Positions 13,601 through 23,035 of a stretch of 64,000 bases of DNA are shown here, in pieces. Source of the DNA: Melitaea cinxia (lineage: Eukaryota > Arthropoda > Insecta > Lepidoptera > Nymphalidae); NCBI RefSeq assembly GCF_905220565.1, contig NC_059398.1, positions 4,673,177-4,737,176 on the forward strand, written 5' to 3'. Made by a program: the position numbers and the translations under genes. The first letter of the stretch is position 1; the number at the start of each line of letters is the position of its first letter. The notes beneath the pieces are model-generated. The model was not told the DNA's origin and did no database searches. It saw only the letters and a program-made list of their open reading frames with translations.

Positions 13601-14051
13601 AAAACCTCTGGTTTTGGGTACACACATAATAATAAATACAGAAAAATACTGTTAGCTTCGGACCGCATCCTAGCTTTAGTAGGCAATCATAGGGCTGTCA
13701 ATCTTTAGTTTTAAGCATAATTTTAATGCAAAAAAAAAATACTTAAGTCGTTATGATTATCACCAACGTACTAAGCTTTTTGTGTCACAACAATTACTCT
13801 TTAAAGAGCAACAAATAATAATTCATTTAAAATACTTAAAAACTGTAGTGATAAAACTTTACCAAATAAAAAATTACTTACTTTTCGCTTAGATACTGTG
13901 TGGTCCAGTATATCACTTCTCCCGGTAACTCCGCCTCTGTAATTGTGTATCCCGCGATGTTCACGGGCAATTGATCTTCTGGATCCACAGTAGCCGCAAA
14001 ATTTTCAAAGAACACTCGATACGAAGTCAAATAATCCTCCTTGTCACCCAT
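378..14051 (-). CDS. Ppm1f-like: PPM1E/PPM1F-type PP2C Ser/Thr phosphatase (partial, runs off left edge)
   Basis: A metal-dependent PP2C phosphatase of the CaM-kinase-phosphatase/POPX branch, which dephosphorylates kinases such as CaMKII and PAK in vertebrates (family knowledge). Coding exons on the minus strand are 14051-13882, 6888-6779, 1603-1386 and 566-378. Phases join exactly (2, 1, 0, 0) and give 229 residues before the window edge. The start MGDKEDYLTSYRVFF is the first ATG and is followed by an exon ending in a strong GTAAGT donor. Residues 125-130 are six prolines. The PP2C signature GRRCMEDRH is at 145-153 (acidic E150/D151), and FYAVYDGHAG at 173-182 carries the metal-binding D178-G179. 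The third exon has no in-phase GT donor; the frame is kept only with GC at 1385-1384, so that intron is probably GC-AG. The first intron is about 7 kb. The rest of the catalytic domain lies outside the window. PPM1E and PPM1F cannot be separated here. Confidence 0.88.
1055..1365. repeat. Fragments of tRNA-headed SINE family B
   Basis: Two oppositely oriented fragments share the core CTGTTCC..GTAAGCAACTTAATGC (1068-1115, and its complement at about 1275-1345). The 1184-1200 stretch matches the ACACCCAGACT block seen in fuller copies at 33190 and 48778. They lie in the phosphatase intron next to the PP2C signature exon. Confidence 0.6.
2502..2769 (+). repeat. MITE family M, internally deleted copy
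   Basis: Begins with TGTTTGCTCGCAAACGAAA and ends with AAGTCGGTTAAAAA. Full copies (52902-53508, 46782-47451) end in the inverted motif AACCGACTTC / GAAGTCGGTT, so the family looks like a non-autonomous DNA transposon. This copy is about 270 bp against about 600 bp for full copies, and its left terminal motif is mutated. Confidence 0.7.
3629..4626 (+). repeat. MITE family M, copy enlarged by insertion and internal duplication
   Basis: Left end TGTTTGCTCGCAAACGAAA with AACCGACTTC, right end GGAAGTCGGTTAAAAA. It is longer than the usual copy because it carries a separate insertion (3922-4164) and because the block running from the GGTACACCCAGTAAAAAG motif to the GGTACTAAACT motif is present twice. 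It sits in the large phosphatase intron. Confidence 0.75.
3922..4164 (-). mobile_element. Short retroposed insertion with 11-bp target duplication
   Basis: An insertion of about 243 bp in MITE family M, flanked by direct copies of AAACTAAGGAT at 3911-3921 and 4165-4175. It begins with a T run and, on the minus strand, ends with AATAAAAG plus a poly(A) tract. This is the layout of a 5'-truncated LINE or SINE integrated by target-primed reverse transcription. The source family is not recognised. Confidence 0.7.
4823..5277. mobile_element. Tigger/pogo-like MITE
   Basis: Terminal inverted repeats CAGTGTAGTCCGCTTA (left) and CAGTAGAATCCGGTTA (right, complement) are flanked by TA on both sides (4821-4822 and 5278-5279). 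TA duplication with CAGT-starting ends fits the Tc1/mariner-pogo group. No transposase is left in the roughly 455-bp interior, so it is non-autonomous. Confidence 0.65.
5637..6190 (+). repeat. MITE family M, near-full copy
   Basis: TGCTCGCAAACGAAAAAAAA plus CCGACTTCAATTACATCGA at the left end and TTTTTGGAAGTCGGTTAAAA at the right. The internal order matches the copy at 52902, with a small deletion after the CAGCTTTCGATT block. Confidence 0.75.
6889..9885 (-). other. First intron of the phosphatase gene, 3' part: no further feature seen
   Basis: AT-rich intronic sequence. The short open frames at 8189-8747 have no splice context, no family resemblance and AT-driven composition. I see nothing I can support as a gene or an RNA. 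Confidence 0.6.
9886..10211 (+). repeat. RTE-tail-like repeat, copy 2
   Basis: Full-length copy starting TGCTGTGTGGTTACGGCAGT and ending at the GGCCTATGTCCAGCAGTGG / AATAGGCTGAAGTGATG tail. Same family as the copies at 18, 13338, 25372, 34017, 41652 and 44337. Confidence 0.8.
10470..10925 (+). mobile_element. Non-LTR retrotransposon 3' end, split by a microsatellite
   Basis: A short reading frame gives AAKLWNHLI, which resembles the LWN motif near the C-terminus of many LINE reverse transcriptases. A GTGC microsatellite follows, then a 3' UTR with CCATGGGTAGACTGGTAGAG and CAGAGATAAGTTCGCCCTTG, ending in AATAAAG and ATT repeats. The 3' UTR block is homologous to the minus-strand LINE end at 62397-63000. 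No intact ORF remains. Confidence 0.6.
10529..10637. repeat. GTGC/GCGT microsatellite
   Basis: About 25 tandem GTGC units with two early GCCT variants, between the LINE C-terminal fragment and its 3' UTR. Expected to be length-polymorphic. Confidence 0.95.
10933..11218 (+). repeat. Interspersed repeat family P, copy 1
   Basis: An element of about 285 bp beginning GTCGGCAAACAAGCGTACGG / CTCACCTGATGGTAAACGA and ending near CTGCTGTGCCCTACCTCAG. Other copies are at 20405 (-), 28025 (-), 35363 (+) and 37480 (+, truncated). No ORF or tRNA-like head is seen, so the class is uncertain. Confidence 0.75.
11219..13337 (-). other. Intronic sequence, little content
   Basis: AT-rich intron. The only recognisable item is a segment at 12756-12818 (TTAGGAATTCTAAACAT then TTGAATATCATATCAAAAAT) that recurs beside the tRNA-like repeats at 30.2-30.8 kb. 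A minus-strand open frame at 11522-11857 was considered and rejected. Confidence 0.55.
13338..13539 (-). repeat. RTE-tail-like repeat, copy 3 (truncated)
   Basis: Minus-strand copy holding the CCACTGCTGGACATAGG-like tail and the central CACGCTGGGCAGGCGGGTTG-like block. It stops at the TGGATGGTTATCC motif and lacks the CCACCCCCTCTCTTCCC end. Confidence 0.75.
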
Positions 14052-14627
14052 TTTACAATATTATCATGTATAGTTTACTTGAAATAATACTAAATGTAAG
14101 TCATCAACAATTTCTTGTTTAGGAATATAAGAATCCCTTAGGTCAATTAACTTAGTTTTAGGAATACTATCAAAAACTAAATTAGACTTAAAATAATAAC
14201 TATTTCTTAATAAACTAATTGAATCCTTTTTAAATCAGTTTTATATTTTTGATAAAATCAAAACACTCAAATCACATCTCGCTCACACACGTCACATAGT
14301 ACAATCCATACTCCTAAAAATAATACAGTTCTATCAGCTTTAGGAGTCTTTTGCACTGCATTTTTTACAGGGCGGGTTATATGACGTTGTTTCGCTCGCA
14401 TACATTGCGTTTTTGCCACAGCTTTTTTCCGCTCACCGTTGTAATTTAGTATAATTTAGTATAATTTTTGTTATGCGTGAAATGAAACATTATTAATTTT
14501 AGTTATTATACTTACTTTTGGGACAAGTGAAAGAATTTTCAAGTTTTACCATGTATGTTTTTTTAATTAAAAGGCTGTCGTGGAAAATACAAAAGCCTGA
14601 AATATTATCCCTTATTTCTTATGAAGT

Positions 14628-15209
14628 CTGCGATCCACTAAGCGTTCGCAACGCCCGCAACGCCCATTCTATCGTTTCATCTAAGGCCCGTGGTCGTCGC
14701 GAGCGATCACTCGACGTCGTAGATGACGTCACTGTTCGTGACCACATCGCCCACCAAATATATGTGGGTCAAAGTTCGCTTTCATCAAAACGTAGCAGGA
14801 ATTTTAGAAAAACAACTGTCAATGTCAAATTGTGAATGTCATTCGATTCTATAAAAACGCAACGATAAATTCCTGGGAATCCATGTTGGATTTAGTTTTA
14901 CTCCAATCCATGCGAAATATTCACTCACAACCCCCATAACTGCACGTTTTCACCATGACGCTATATAGCGAGCACGCAGCTGACACCTGATACTTGACAG
15001 CGCCAAAATATGCGCTATATAAATTCGGCCACAACGCCCGCGGCGTTTTTTATGTTAGCGGAACACCAATTTCAGCAGTCATCTATGACGTCGAACGATC
15101 GCTCGTGACTACCACGGGCCTTAGGTGGAACGATAGAATGGTCAATGCCAGTCAATGGGCTTTGCGAGCATTGTGGGCATTGAGGACGCTTAATGGAACG
15201 CGGCCTTAG
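14628..15209. mobile_element. Foldback MITE (family F), complete copy
   Basis: Long imperfect terminal inverted repeats. The left end reads CCACTAAGCGTTCGCAACGC and continues through CTAAGGCCCGTGGTCGTC; the complement of the right end reads CCATTAAGCGTCCTCAATGC then CTAAGGCCCGTGGTAGTC. Each arm is over 100 bp. It lies in the 2-kb spacer between the divergent phosphatase and FABP genes, so it may influence their promoters (inference). A second complete copy at 60097-61384 is inverted and larger. Confidence 0.7.
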
Positions 15210-16022
15210 TCTTGTCTTGACTCTTGACACAATTATTATAAGAATAATAAATGCCCAAAGACAAGAGTCGTCAAGATCTATGTCAAAATAATATTTGAAC
15301 TCGGATTTATAATAAATAAAAAAAATATTAAAATTATTTGGATTGGACTATCATTCTGCATTTCGTTTTATTTAAGTGATTTGTATTCTTTTATGTACTA
15401 ATTTTTAATAAAAAATATAACAAAATTATTTTTAAGTAAATAGGCAATCTGTTTGTCATTTGCGTAAATAAAGTTATATACCTATTACCATTGTTTTGTT
15501 TGAAAACTCTAATTGCCTAAAATTATTTACGGGTGAGTTAGTTACCTACGTGTAAATTAAGATTTTTATACTTTTATAGTGTATATGCGTGTACTGTCTT
15601 AGTGTCTTCGTTTTTGTTTCACTTAATTGTACTAATCGCTATAATTTGTTCTAAGAATATTAATAAAGTTGATAAGATGGCTTAATTTGTTACCTATATT
15701 TGGATATTACACATCTTTCATCTGCGTAATCTTTGTACGTGAGTAACTTATAAATGATAATGCATGTTATCTTGCAATATTGATTAAAACTGAGTACTGC
15801 CATTATGTACTGCCAGATAATTGAACTTGTATTTTAGTATTCCATGTAATAGCAAGAATAACTCAGTCTTGTTGTAAAATAAAAAAAGTAAAGTATTTTA
15901 ATAACATTACACCATAAAACTCATCTTGCTATGTTTTGACTTCATAAAATTAGTAATTAAATTGGTGTGTTAATTATTATTCTATGTATTTTAGGTTAAA
16001 CGTTATATAAACATAAGAGAAA

Positions 16023-19000
16023 ATGCCTTCAATTCCTGGAAAATACCAACATTATAAGAATGAAAATATAGATGATTACTTTATAGCAGTTGGTAAGATG
16101 CATTTATTTTCTTATTATAGGCACAAAAATATTTTAGTCACAATTTAAATTATATTATATATTATGTTAAGGTGTACCATTTATGGGAAGAAAGATGATG
16201 GCAATGTCATCCCCAGTGATGGAAATAACGATGGATGGTGAAAATATGACAATTAAAAATTCATCATTGCTACGGACAGTTGAAGTGAAATTTAAACTAG
16301 GTGAGGAGTATGAAGAACACATGCCTAGCACAATTATTAAGGTACTTATACTTTTTTTTTAAATCTTATTACAATAGTAAGTAATTAAATGAAAACACAG
16401 AACAATTACTTAAACTTATGATCTCTCAGAACCAGCTAAACTATTGTGCACGATTGTAAACATGTTGTGCGATGACGACCTAGAAATGTGTGATGTTTCT
16501 ATAGAGTGGCGTACTCCTTATGGACTAAAACTCCTCAAACAAAAAAAAAACTACAATTAAAGTGACAATGAATGAATACTGCAATAGTACATAAATGTGA
16601 ACTCAAAATGACAAATGATAAAAATGGTAAATGTCCCATCGCTCATAGCTTAAAAAAGAAATTCCAGTACATCGTCTATTCACAATAAACTCAAAATAGT
16701 ACTGAATAGTTTGTTACCAATAAGCAGAATGGAGAGGAAGGTTTATATCTTACTAGCTTTACCCCGAGGTTTCACTCACGTTAATTTGAGAAAAAAATAA
16801 CCTATACCCTTCCTCAGTAAATGGGCTAACCAACACAAAAAGAATTTTTCAGTTCAAACCAGTAGTTTTCGAGAAAAACGTGTATAAGTATTAATTAAGA
16901 ATTAATAAACGCTTTACACTCAACGGCCCCTAGTAGGATTTTCTCCTGTGCTGGAGGTCCGAAAACACATACAATACACAAGCACAACGCCCAGACCACG
17001 ACTAACATCTATATGGTCGATATAAATGTCTGTCGTGAGCGGGAACCGAACCCGCGACCGCTGGCGCAACAGCCAGTGCGTTAACCTGTTGCGCCAACGG
17101 GTCGTCATGTATAAACAAACAAACTTTTCAATAGTATAATATTTGTAGTTTATTAACGTTTGAAAACACATGTAGTGGTAATTATTGTGCAATCCATTGC
17201 AACCTCTCCTATGCCAGTTCCTCTTTAACTTGTATATCCTTAAAGGAATTATCTTTACTTCTTCAGACATCAAGAACTTTATAATATATTTAATTTCTGC
17301 CGAGGCTTTGCCCACATTGAATGCTCAAAGTTTCGTTACTTTTTTTCGTGTCAAGATATACTTATCTTACTATAGATAGCTTATCTTACTCAGAGATAAC
17401 ATATCATTCTACTGGTGATAGAATTTTTTTTAATCCCTCCAGTAGGTTTTGAGTTTATTCATTACCAACATAAAAAAACAAAAACCAAATCTTACTTCTA
17501 CTTGACAACGCGTTGGAGCAACGGTTCGATCGCCGGTCACGACAGACATTTGTATTGGCCATACAGATGTTTGTTGTGGTCAGGGTGTGTGTTTTCTGGA
17601 CCCCCGACACACTAGAAAATCCTACTGGGGGCCGTTGAGTGTGAAGCGTTTATTATTACTTTTTATTACTTCTCTATAACATTAGTATATAATGACATTT
17701 TTACATACTCATTAATTAATTATCTACCCTTCATTAAAGTATACTTTGTGTATCTTATGGTTTATCAAGTTATGGCAGGACGTACAAAACGCACTTAGAT
17801 AAAATCTATACATTACAACTACGAATTTTAACAGAAATCGTACCTATTAAAATTAAAAGTAAATTCAAAAATTATTATCACAAATGATTTGACTATTGTA
17901 AAATAATACCTATACATGATAAGATTAAGCACACCTTATTAAGTGAGGAATTTTTTTACGACTCCTTAAAAGTATTGAGGACAAACAAAAAAGTAACTAT
18001 ATTGTACTGTACTATTGTACTGTTAGGTACCGAAATACAATAACTTGTACGGTAAAGGAAAATTAAGCTATATAATATCACATACCGCGATGCTCGGCGA
18101 CGACAAGTCCTGGACGGCGATGGTCTCCTTCTGCGAAACAGTGATGTCCCAGAAGGAGGATGACTAGCGGATGAGAGAGAAGGCCGCCGACGAGGCCTCC
18201 GTCCGCAGGCCACGAACGGGGGTGCGTAGGAGGCGCTACTTAATGCGCCTCCAGTAACGCCCCTGTGCCCGTGTCGGGCTGGGATGGGAACCCGGTCCTG
18301 CTAGACATGATGTCGTCGGGATTGTTCAGAGGTGAGCAGGACAGTCCCCATGGAGGAGAAGTCTGGCCTTTTCGCCAAAGAAGAAGAAAAAGAGAAGAGA
18401 AGGTCAGCCTGTCGCTGGAGGGATCCTGTTGCCTGCAGATCTGGAACCCTCCAATTTAAGCGGCTGAAGGCTCCCGCAGGGGTTTGATCGGTATTGCACC
18501 CCCGAGTGCTGAAGCCGACATACGGTCTAGGACTGCCTACCCGGGCGTCCTAGATATCACCCGTAAATGGGTTCCTCTGCGATACCTAAAAAAATATATA
18601 AATACAGTAATACCCCGACTTACGCTACCTCGACTTACGCGAATTCGGAGTTACGCGATTTAATTTTCTCGTCTATTCGTTTTTTGTTTGACTCCCCCCA
18701 CCCGTATTATTATTCGTTCAGTTTACAACAGGCACAGACGCGTAGTGCGGAATCGGCGCGTAGGTACATAAGTTACGATTTTGTGTTTTTTGGGAATCGA
18801 CAGTCAGATCAATTACGAAAAATACCCCGCAAAACTGTACCCCGACTTACGCGAATTCGACTTACGCGGATAACGCTCAGTCTCACCTATCGCGTAAGTC
18901 CGGGGTATTACTGTATATAATATCACATCTTATAAAAAAACTTCCTTTATCTTTACCAGCAAAAAAACTTAAAAAGATACCCAAAAAAATATTTTATTAA

Positions 19001-19901
19001 TAATATATTGTATATTATAACAATTAACACCATATCACAAATTTAAATAAAAAAAGTGGTTGGTTGGTCTATCGCCATACAGCGTTTAACCGATTGATGT
19101 GTGACAATTATAATATAATTAATAAATGTTTTGAAAATAAAATGATGTCAATGACTTCAACATTAAGAGGAATATTTTATGTACCTAATTACCTCAGATT
19201 ACCTAATGATAATGTCGACAATACTGATGTCTGGTAAAACTCGAATGAGTTTATGTGGCATCTTATTATTAGTAATTTATTTTATATTCTTACATGTATC
19301 TTAATAAAATAAATAAAAAACTCTATATTAATAAAATTATTTCTTTTTAGAGTGTTACAAAGCTTATAAATGATAATGAACTTGAAACTTTGTCAGTAAT
19401 CCCTGAGACAGGTGTAAAATGTGGAAGACATTACCTTTTTACGGATGATGAATGTGTTGTTGTAAGTATTTTTCTTCTAACTTATATTTCTAATAACTTA
19501 ATTTTATTTTGAAGTATGGGACTAGTATCACAAAAAAAAAGAATTGTACTTTTTCTATAATTATATTTTATACCATTAATATCCTAAGAATCATCTATAA
19601 TTTTAATTAAAAATCAATGTGGAAAAAAAGATATACCTAGTGTGAATTTTAACGTCAAATATTTATGCTTGTGCACTTGCAAGTGATTTAAAAAAAAAAA
19701 TTACTGATGCTTCAATATTTAAAATAACTATTCCGTAGTAATGTTTGTACCTTTGTTGTTTTCATCAGAAAATAAAAATTAAAGATGAGAAGAGAAAAGA
19801 TGAAAGAGAAAGTGACTTATCAAAAAATTATTTTTCAGACTTTAACACATGACAAAGCCAAAACCCCAGGCAAAAGGTACTTCCGTAGAATTGTTTCTTA
19901 A
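16023..19901 (+). CDS. fabp: Cytosolic fatty-acid-binding protein (FABP/CRABP family)
   Basis: An intracellular lipid-binding protein: a ten-strand beta barrel that carries long-chain fatty acids or retinoids in the cytosol (family knowledge). Exons 16023-16092, 16172-16341, 19351-19461 and 19839-19901 join in phase (1, 0, 0) to give 137 residues. This four-exon layout is the classic one for the family. The N-terminus MPSIPGKYQHYKNENIDDYF is the usual FABP opening; VPFMGRKMM at 25-33, SSLLRTVEVKFKLGEEYEE near 54-72 and the C-terminal GKRYFRR follow the family pattern. Donors are GTAAGA, GTACTT and GTAAGT. A TATGTATTTTAG|GTTAAACG junction 35 bp upstream of the ATG suggests a spliced 5' UTR exon further upstream (inference). 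The second intron (3 kb) is packed with SINEs, an R1-like LINE end and a Tigger-like MITE. Ligand preference cannot be read from sequence. Confidence 0.95.
16745..16900 (-). repeat. Interspersed repeat (family with GATAGCCCATTTA motif)
   Basis: A diverged copy of a repeat also seen at 33433-33556 (-) and 49190-49345 (+). It shares TTCCTC..TAAATGGGCTA and the block around a phrase such as GAACACGCTAATCTCAGGAA in the plus copy. It lies in the second FABP intron. Confidence 0.5.
16905..17112 (-). repeat. tRNA-derived SINE (family A), minus copy
   Basis: On the minus strand the head has an A-box-like GTTGGCGCAACAGG and a B-box-like GGTTCGGTTCCC. The body follows, then a tail ending in GGCCGTTGAGTGTAAAGCG. 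A head with Pol III box motifs plus a conserved tail shared with the copy at 17500 identifies a SINE rather than a functional tRNA gene. Confidence 0.75.
17500..17664 (+). repeat. tRNA-derived SINE (family A), plus copy
   Basis: Same family as 16905-17112 in the opposite orientation: degenerate head with GCGTTGGAGCAACGG, body CACGACAGACATTTGTATTGG, tail CCTACTGGGGGCCGTTGAGTG. The two copies form an inverted pair about 400 bp apart in one intron. Confidence 0.75.
18072..18595 (+). mobile_element. R1-clade-like non-LTR retrotransposon, 3' end
   Basis: A GC-rich block in AT-rich surroundings. From 18090 it reads MLGDDKSWTAMVSFCETVMS then a stop after QKEDD, similar to C-termini of R1-clade LINE ORF2 proteins as I know them. 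The downstream GC-rich 3' UTR continues to CCCGTAAATGGGTTCCTCTG and an A-rich end. Only the 3' end is present, as expected of a 5'-truncated insertion. Confidence 0.65.
18605..18913. mobile_element. Tigger/pogo-like MITE with TA duplication
   Basis: Inverted ends CAGTAATACCCCGACTTACG and complement CAGTAATACCCCGGACTTAC are flanked by TA at 18603-18604 and 18914-18915. The subterminal motif CGACTTACGCG recurs several times at both ends and could be transposase-binding sites (inference). About 309 bp, no coding capacity. It inserted directly beside the R1-like LINE tail. Confidence 0.8.
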
Positions 19902-20129
19902 AGGTCCCTTACAAAATGGAGTCTTGCTAAAGAATCTTAAAACAAAAGTGCTGTAAGCTTTTTATATTTGTTAAATATATTATTATTTTTTAAATAATAT
20001 CAAAACAATTTTTTACCTATTTTATATCTTTTCTTATATTGGTATAGGTAACCAAATTTAGACTAACTTATTTGGATTATGTGTATATTAAGGGCTATAT
20101 AATTATTGTTTGATTTTTTATATTTTTTT

Positions 20130-20135
20130 AATAAA
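20130..20135 (+). terminator. Candidate poly(A) signal of the FABP gene
   Basis: AATAAA about 230 bp after the FABP stop codon, in a T-rich context. Position fits a 3' UTR end, but no transcript evidence is available. Confidence 0.4.
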
Positions 20136-20404
20136 TATTTAAGTTATAAACTGTATTTTTATTCATTTACCTCAATCAATATTTTTAAAAGGCTTAACTA
20201 ATTGCCTATGATTTAATTATTAGATTAAAAGTTAGGTTTTTTTTTAACGAGAAAAGATTATAATTGTACACCTTGGATTGTAAGATAGGGATATATATGT
20301 AGATGCAATCGATATTATAAAGGTCACTGCTTATGAAACTATGAATCAAAATCCACAGAATTGTTGTGCTAATAATAATAAAAAAATGTACAGTTACGAT
20401 AAAC

Positions 20405-20680
20405 TGGCGTGAGGAGGGTGTAGGGTACAGCAGAAAATATCCTGCTCAAAATCTGGAGCAGCCCAACTAGGTAAGTTGCTCAACCTTATAGAAGATCACA
20501 GCTAAATAATACTGCTTTTAAGCAGTGTTGGGTTCCTGTTGGTGAGTAAGGTGACCAGAGCTTCTGGGACAGGATTGGGGGTAGGATCGGGAACGCGCTT
20601 GTGATGCTTCTGGTGTTGTAGTTGTCTATAGGCTACGGTAATCGGTTACCATTAGGTGAGCCGTACGTACGGTAGCCGTG
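20405..20680 (-). repeat. Interspersed repeat family P, copy 2
   Basis: Minus-strand copy: starts GGGTGTAGGGTACAGCAG and ends with ACGGTAATCGGTTACCATTA then GGTGAGCCGTACG. It runs up to just before the assembly gap. Confidence 0.75.
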
Positions 20681-20730
20681 AAAAATGATGATTATGATAG
20701 AAAAGTAATTAAAAGAAAGAACGTCTGTTT

Positions 20731-21230
20731 NNNNNNNNNNNNNNNNNNNNNNNNNNNNNNNNNNNNNNNNNNNNNNNNNNNNNNNNNNNNNNNNNNNNNN
20801 NNNNNNNNNNNNNNNNNNNNNNNNNNNNNNNNNNNNNNNNNNNNNNNNNNNNNNNNNNNNNNNNNNNNNNNNNNNNNNNNNNNNNNNNNNNNNNNNNNNN
20901 NNNNNNNNNNNNNNNNNNNNNNNNNNNNNNNNNNNNNNNNNNNNNNNNNNNNNNNNNNNNNNNNNNNNNNNNNNNNNNNNNNNNNNNNNNNNNNNNNNNN
21001 NNNNNNNNNNNNNNNNNNNNNNNNNNNNNNNNNNNNNNNNNNNNNNNNNNNNNNNNNNNNNNNNNNNNNNNNNNNNNNNNNNNNNNNNNNNNNNNNNNNN
21101 NNNNNNNNNNNNNNNNNNNNNNNNNNNNNNNNNNNNNNNNNNNNNNNNNNNNNNNNNNNNNNNNNNNNNNNNNNNNNNNNNNNNNNNNNNNNNNNNNNNN
21201 NNNNNNNNNNNNNNNNNNNNNNNNNNNNNN
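20731..21230. other. Assembly gap (500 N)
   Basis: Exactly 500 N characters, which looks like a fixed-size scaffold gap rather than a measured length. Open frames running through it are artefacts. The repeat on its right side (family F) suggests the gap came from repetitive sequence. Confidence 0.98.
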
Positions 21231-21575
21231 CCCACAACATAACAAACAACTGTCAATGTCAAATTGTGAATGTTATCTCTCATTCGATTGTGCAAAAACG
21301 CAACGATTAATTCCTGGGAATCCATGTTTAATTAAGTTTTACTCCAACCCTCTCGATATATTTACTCATAACTCCCAAAACTGCATGTTTTCACCATGTC
21401 GCCATATTGCAGTCACACAGCTGACACATGACAGTGCCCAAATATAAGTTCCACTTATAAAATTCGCCTATAGTACAACGTCTGTTGTGTTTTTTACCTT
21501 TGTGGAACGGCAATTTCAGACTTTCAGCGGTCGTGATCGATGGCGTTGTGGACCTAGGTGGAGCGCGGCCATCAT
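21231..21575. mobile_element. Foldback MITE family F, partial copy at gap edge
   Basis: Shares with 14628-15209 the inner segment AACTGTCAATGTCAAATTGT, TTCCTGGGAATCCATG and the ACCATG..GCTGACAC region, then a right arm with CAATTTCAG..GGTGGAGCGCGGCC. The left arm is missing or lies in the N gap. It ends about 240 bp upstream of the ARL6IP1 start codon. Confidence 0.65.
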
Positions 21576-21814
21576 GTACGTATTGACAATGACAATTGAT
21601 AATGCGGATAATGTGAATGTCACATCTTCTTTGTCTTAATTTGACAGCTGAAAAAAACTAATTTGAATTTTCGCTGACCCAAGGAGCACATTCTAAATTC
21701 ATTCATTCATCCCAAGGAGCACCTTTTTTATTTTACATTGGATCATCAGGAGTTTCGCTTACAGAAATACGAATAAGAACATTTCCAACTTCGTTTCGTA
21801 AGCTCCTTTACAAG

Positions 21815-22628
21815 ATGGCAGAGCAAGTACAGGTATTTACTTGGTTAAAATAATGAATTCGAACCAATATCGTCATTATCATGAGCATTTAGCGTATGAA
21901 ATTTTAAACGTCGTATGTGATTATAATATTATATATCATTTGTTTTAGGAACAACAAGTAAAAAAAGTAAAAAGGCATTTGGAAGGATGGCGCATGGCTC
22001 TTTTGCCCCTTAAATCAGTCCTTTTATGGGAACAACAGTGGCATCCTTGCGCTATTTTCGCATCAGTATCCATTTTATTTTTTTCGATTTGGCTAATGGA
22101 TCTTAACGCTTTAGCGACAATATCAGTTGTTGGTCTATTGTTGAATTTTCTTGACTTCATAGTACCAATAATCTCTAACACTATTTGTGGTCCGAACTCT
22201 TGGACAGGCCAAAAGGAAAAACTGTTTGAAGAGATTTGTCGAAGCATTGTAATACATTACAATAAATTATTGAGCAACATCAAATCATTCTATTCCATGA
22301 GAGACAACAGCCCAGCAATGGTAAGTTTAGTTACTTTTATGTATATTTTTCTGACTGAAGAAAATCATACAAAGTTCATTACATATTCTCTTAGATACTT
22401 GAAACTTTTCCCTATATTATGAATACTTTTTGTTTTCAGTATTACATAATATCCATCACCATGCTGTGCATCTTGGCCTGGATGGCTTCATCCATTAACA
22501 ATATATTCCTGTTGTACATATTTTCTACCGTGGTGCTCCTTTGGCCTGGCATTCAACAACAAGGAATTTTTAATAGTCTCTTGTCATTAATTCACAAAGC
22601 ACCAAAAGTCGTTTTGAAATCAGATTAA
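21815..22628 (+). CDS. Arl6ip1: ARL6IP1 (ARMER), ER membrane-shaping protein
   Basis: A small multi-spanning ER protein with reticulon-like hairpins; in animals it shapes ER tubules and was named for binding ARL6 (family knowledge). Exons 21815-21832, 21949-22320 and 22440-22628 join in phase 0 and give 192 residues, close to the 203 of the human protein. Landmarks are LLWEQQWHPCAIF near 31-43, the hydrophobic segments at about 42-62 and 66-86, the loop ISNTICGPNSWTGQKEKLFE, and a second hydrophobic pair at about 131-175 with LLLWPGIQQQGI-type sequence matching the family's LLLLPGLNQHG motif. The short first exon encodes only MAEQVQ. Donors are GTATTT and GTAAGT. Its stop is about 1.7 kb from the convergent PPIP5K stop. 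Confidence 0.95.
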
Positions 22629-22977
22629 TTCCTTCTCCACTTTAATCTTTTTATAATAATTAGCTTTTTATCACAGCTGAAGTTTTAAGGTCTTATACCT
22701 TGTGATCTCTTTTTATATTTGTGATATTTAAATATTACTAGACTTTTAACCTACTTTTACATCAAGAAATATAGCGAGGAAAGTTAAGGGTTGCATAATT
22801 ATGTAATTGCAGCTAGTATTGTATAGATGTTGTGCATTGGTGTTTTGTTTTACATAAAAGAAAACAATTTTAACATAAAGATTGTAATGATATAATATAG
22901 TCATGTATGAACTGGTCATTGTTTTAAGTTTAAGTAAGCTTGTTCAATGTGAGCTTTAAATGATTTTAGTTGGGTTG

Positions 22978-22983
22978 AATAAA
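22978..22983 (+). terminator. Candidate poly(A) signal of ARL6IP1
   Basis: AATAAA about 350 bp after the stop codon, followed by a T/G-rich stretch. A reasonable 3' end, not proven. Confidence 0.45.
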
Positions 22984-23035
22984 AAATATATAATCTTTGT
23001 CTGATTTTATATTTATGTCCCTTTAAGTTCATTTT

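Noticed and set aside
17036..17110. Possible tRNA gene on the minus strand
   Set aside because: It is followed by a conserved non-tRNA body and tail shared with the copy at 17500, as in a SINE.
20633..21325. Several open frames spanning about 180-230 codons across 20731-21230
   Set aside because: They run through the N gap; the translated content is undetermined and the flanks are repeat family P and foldback F.
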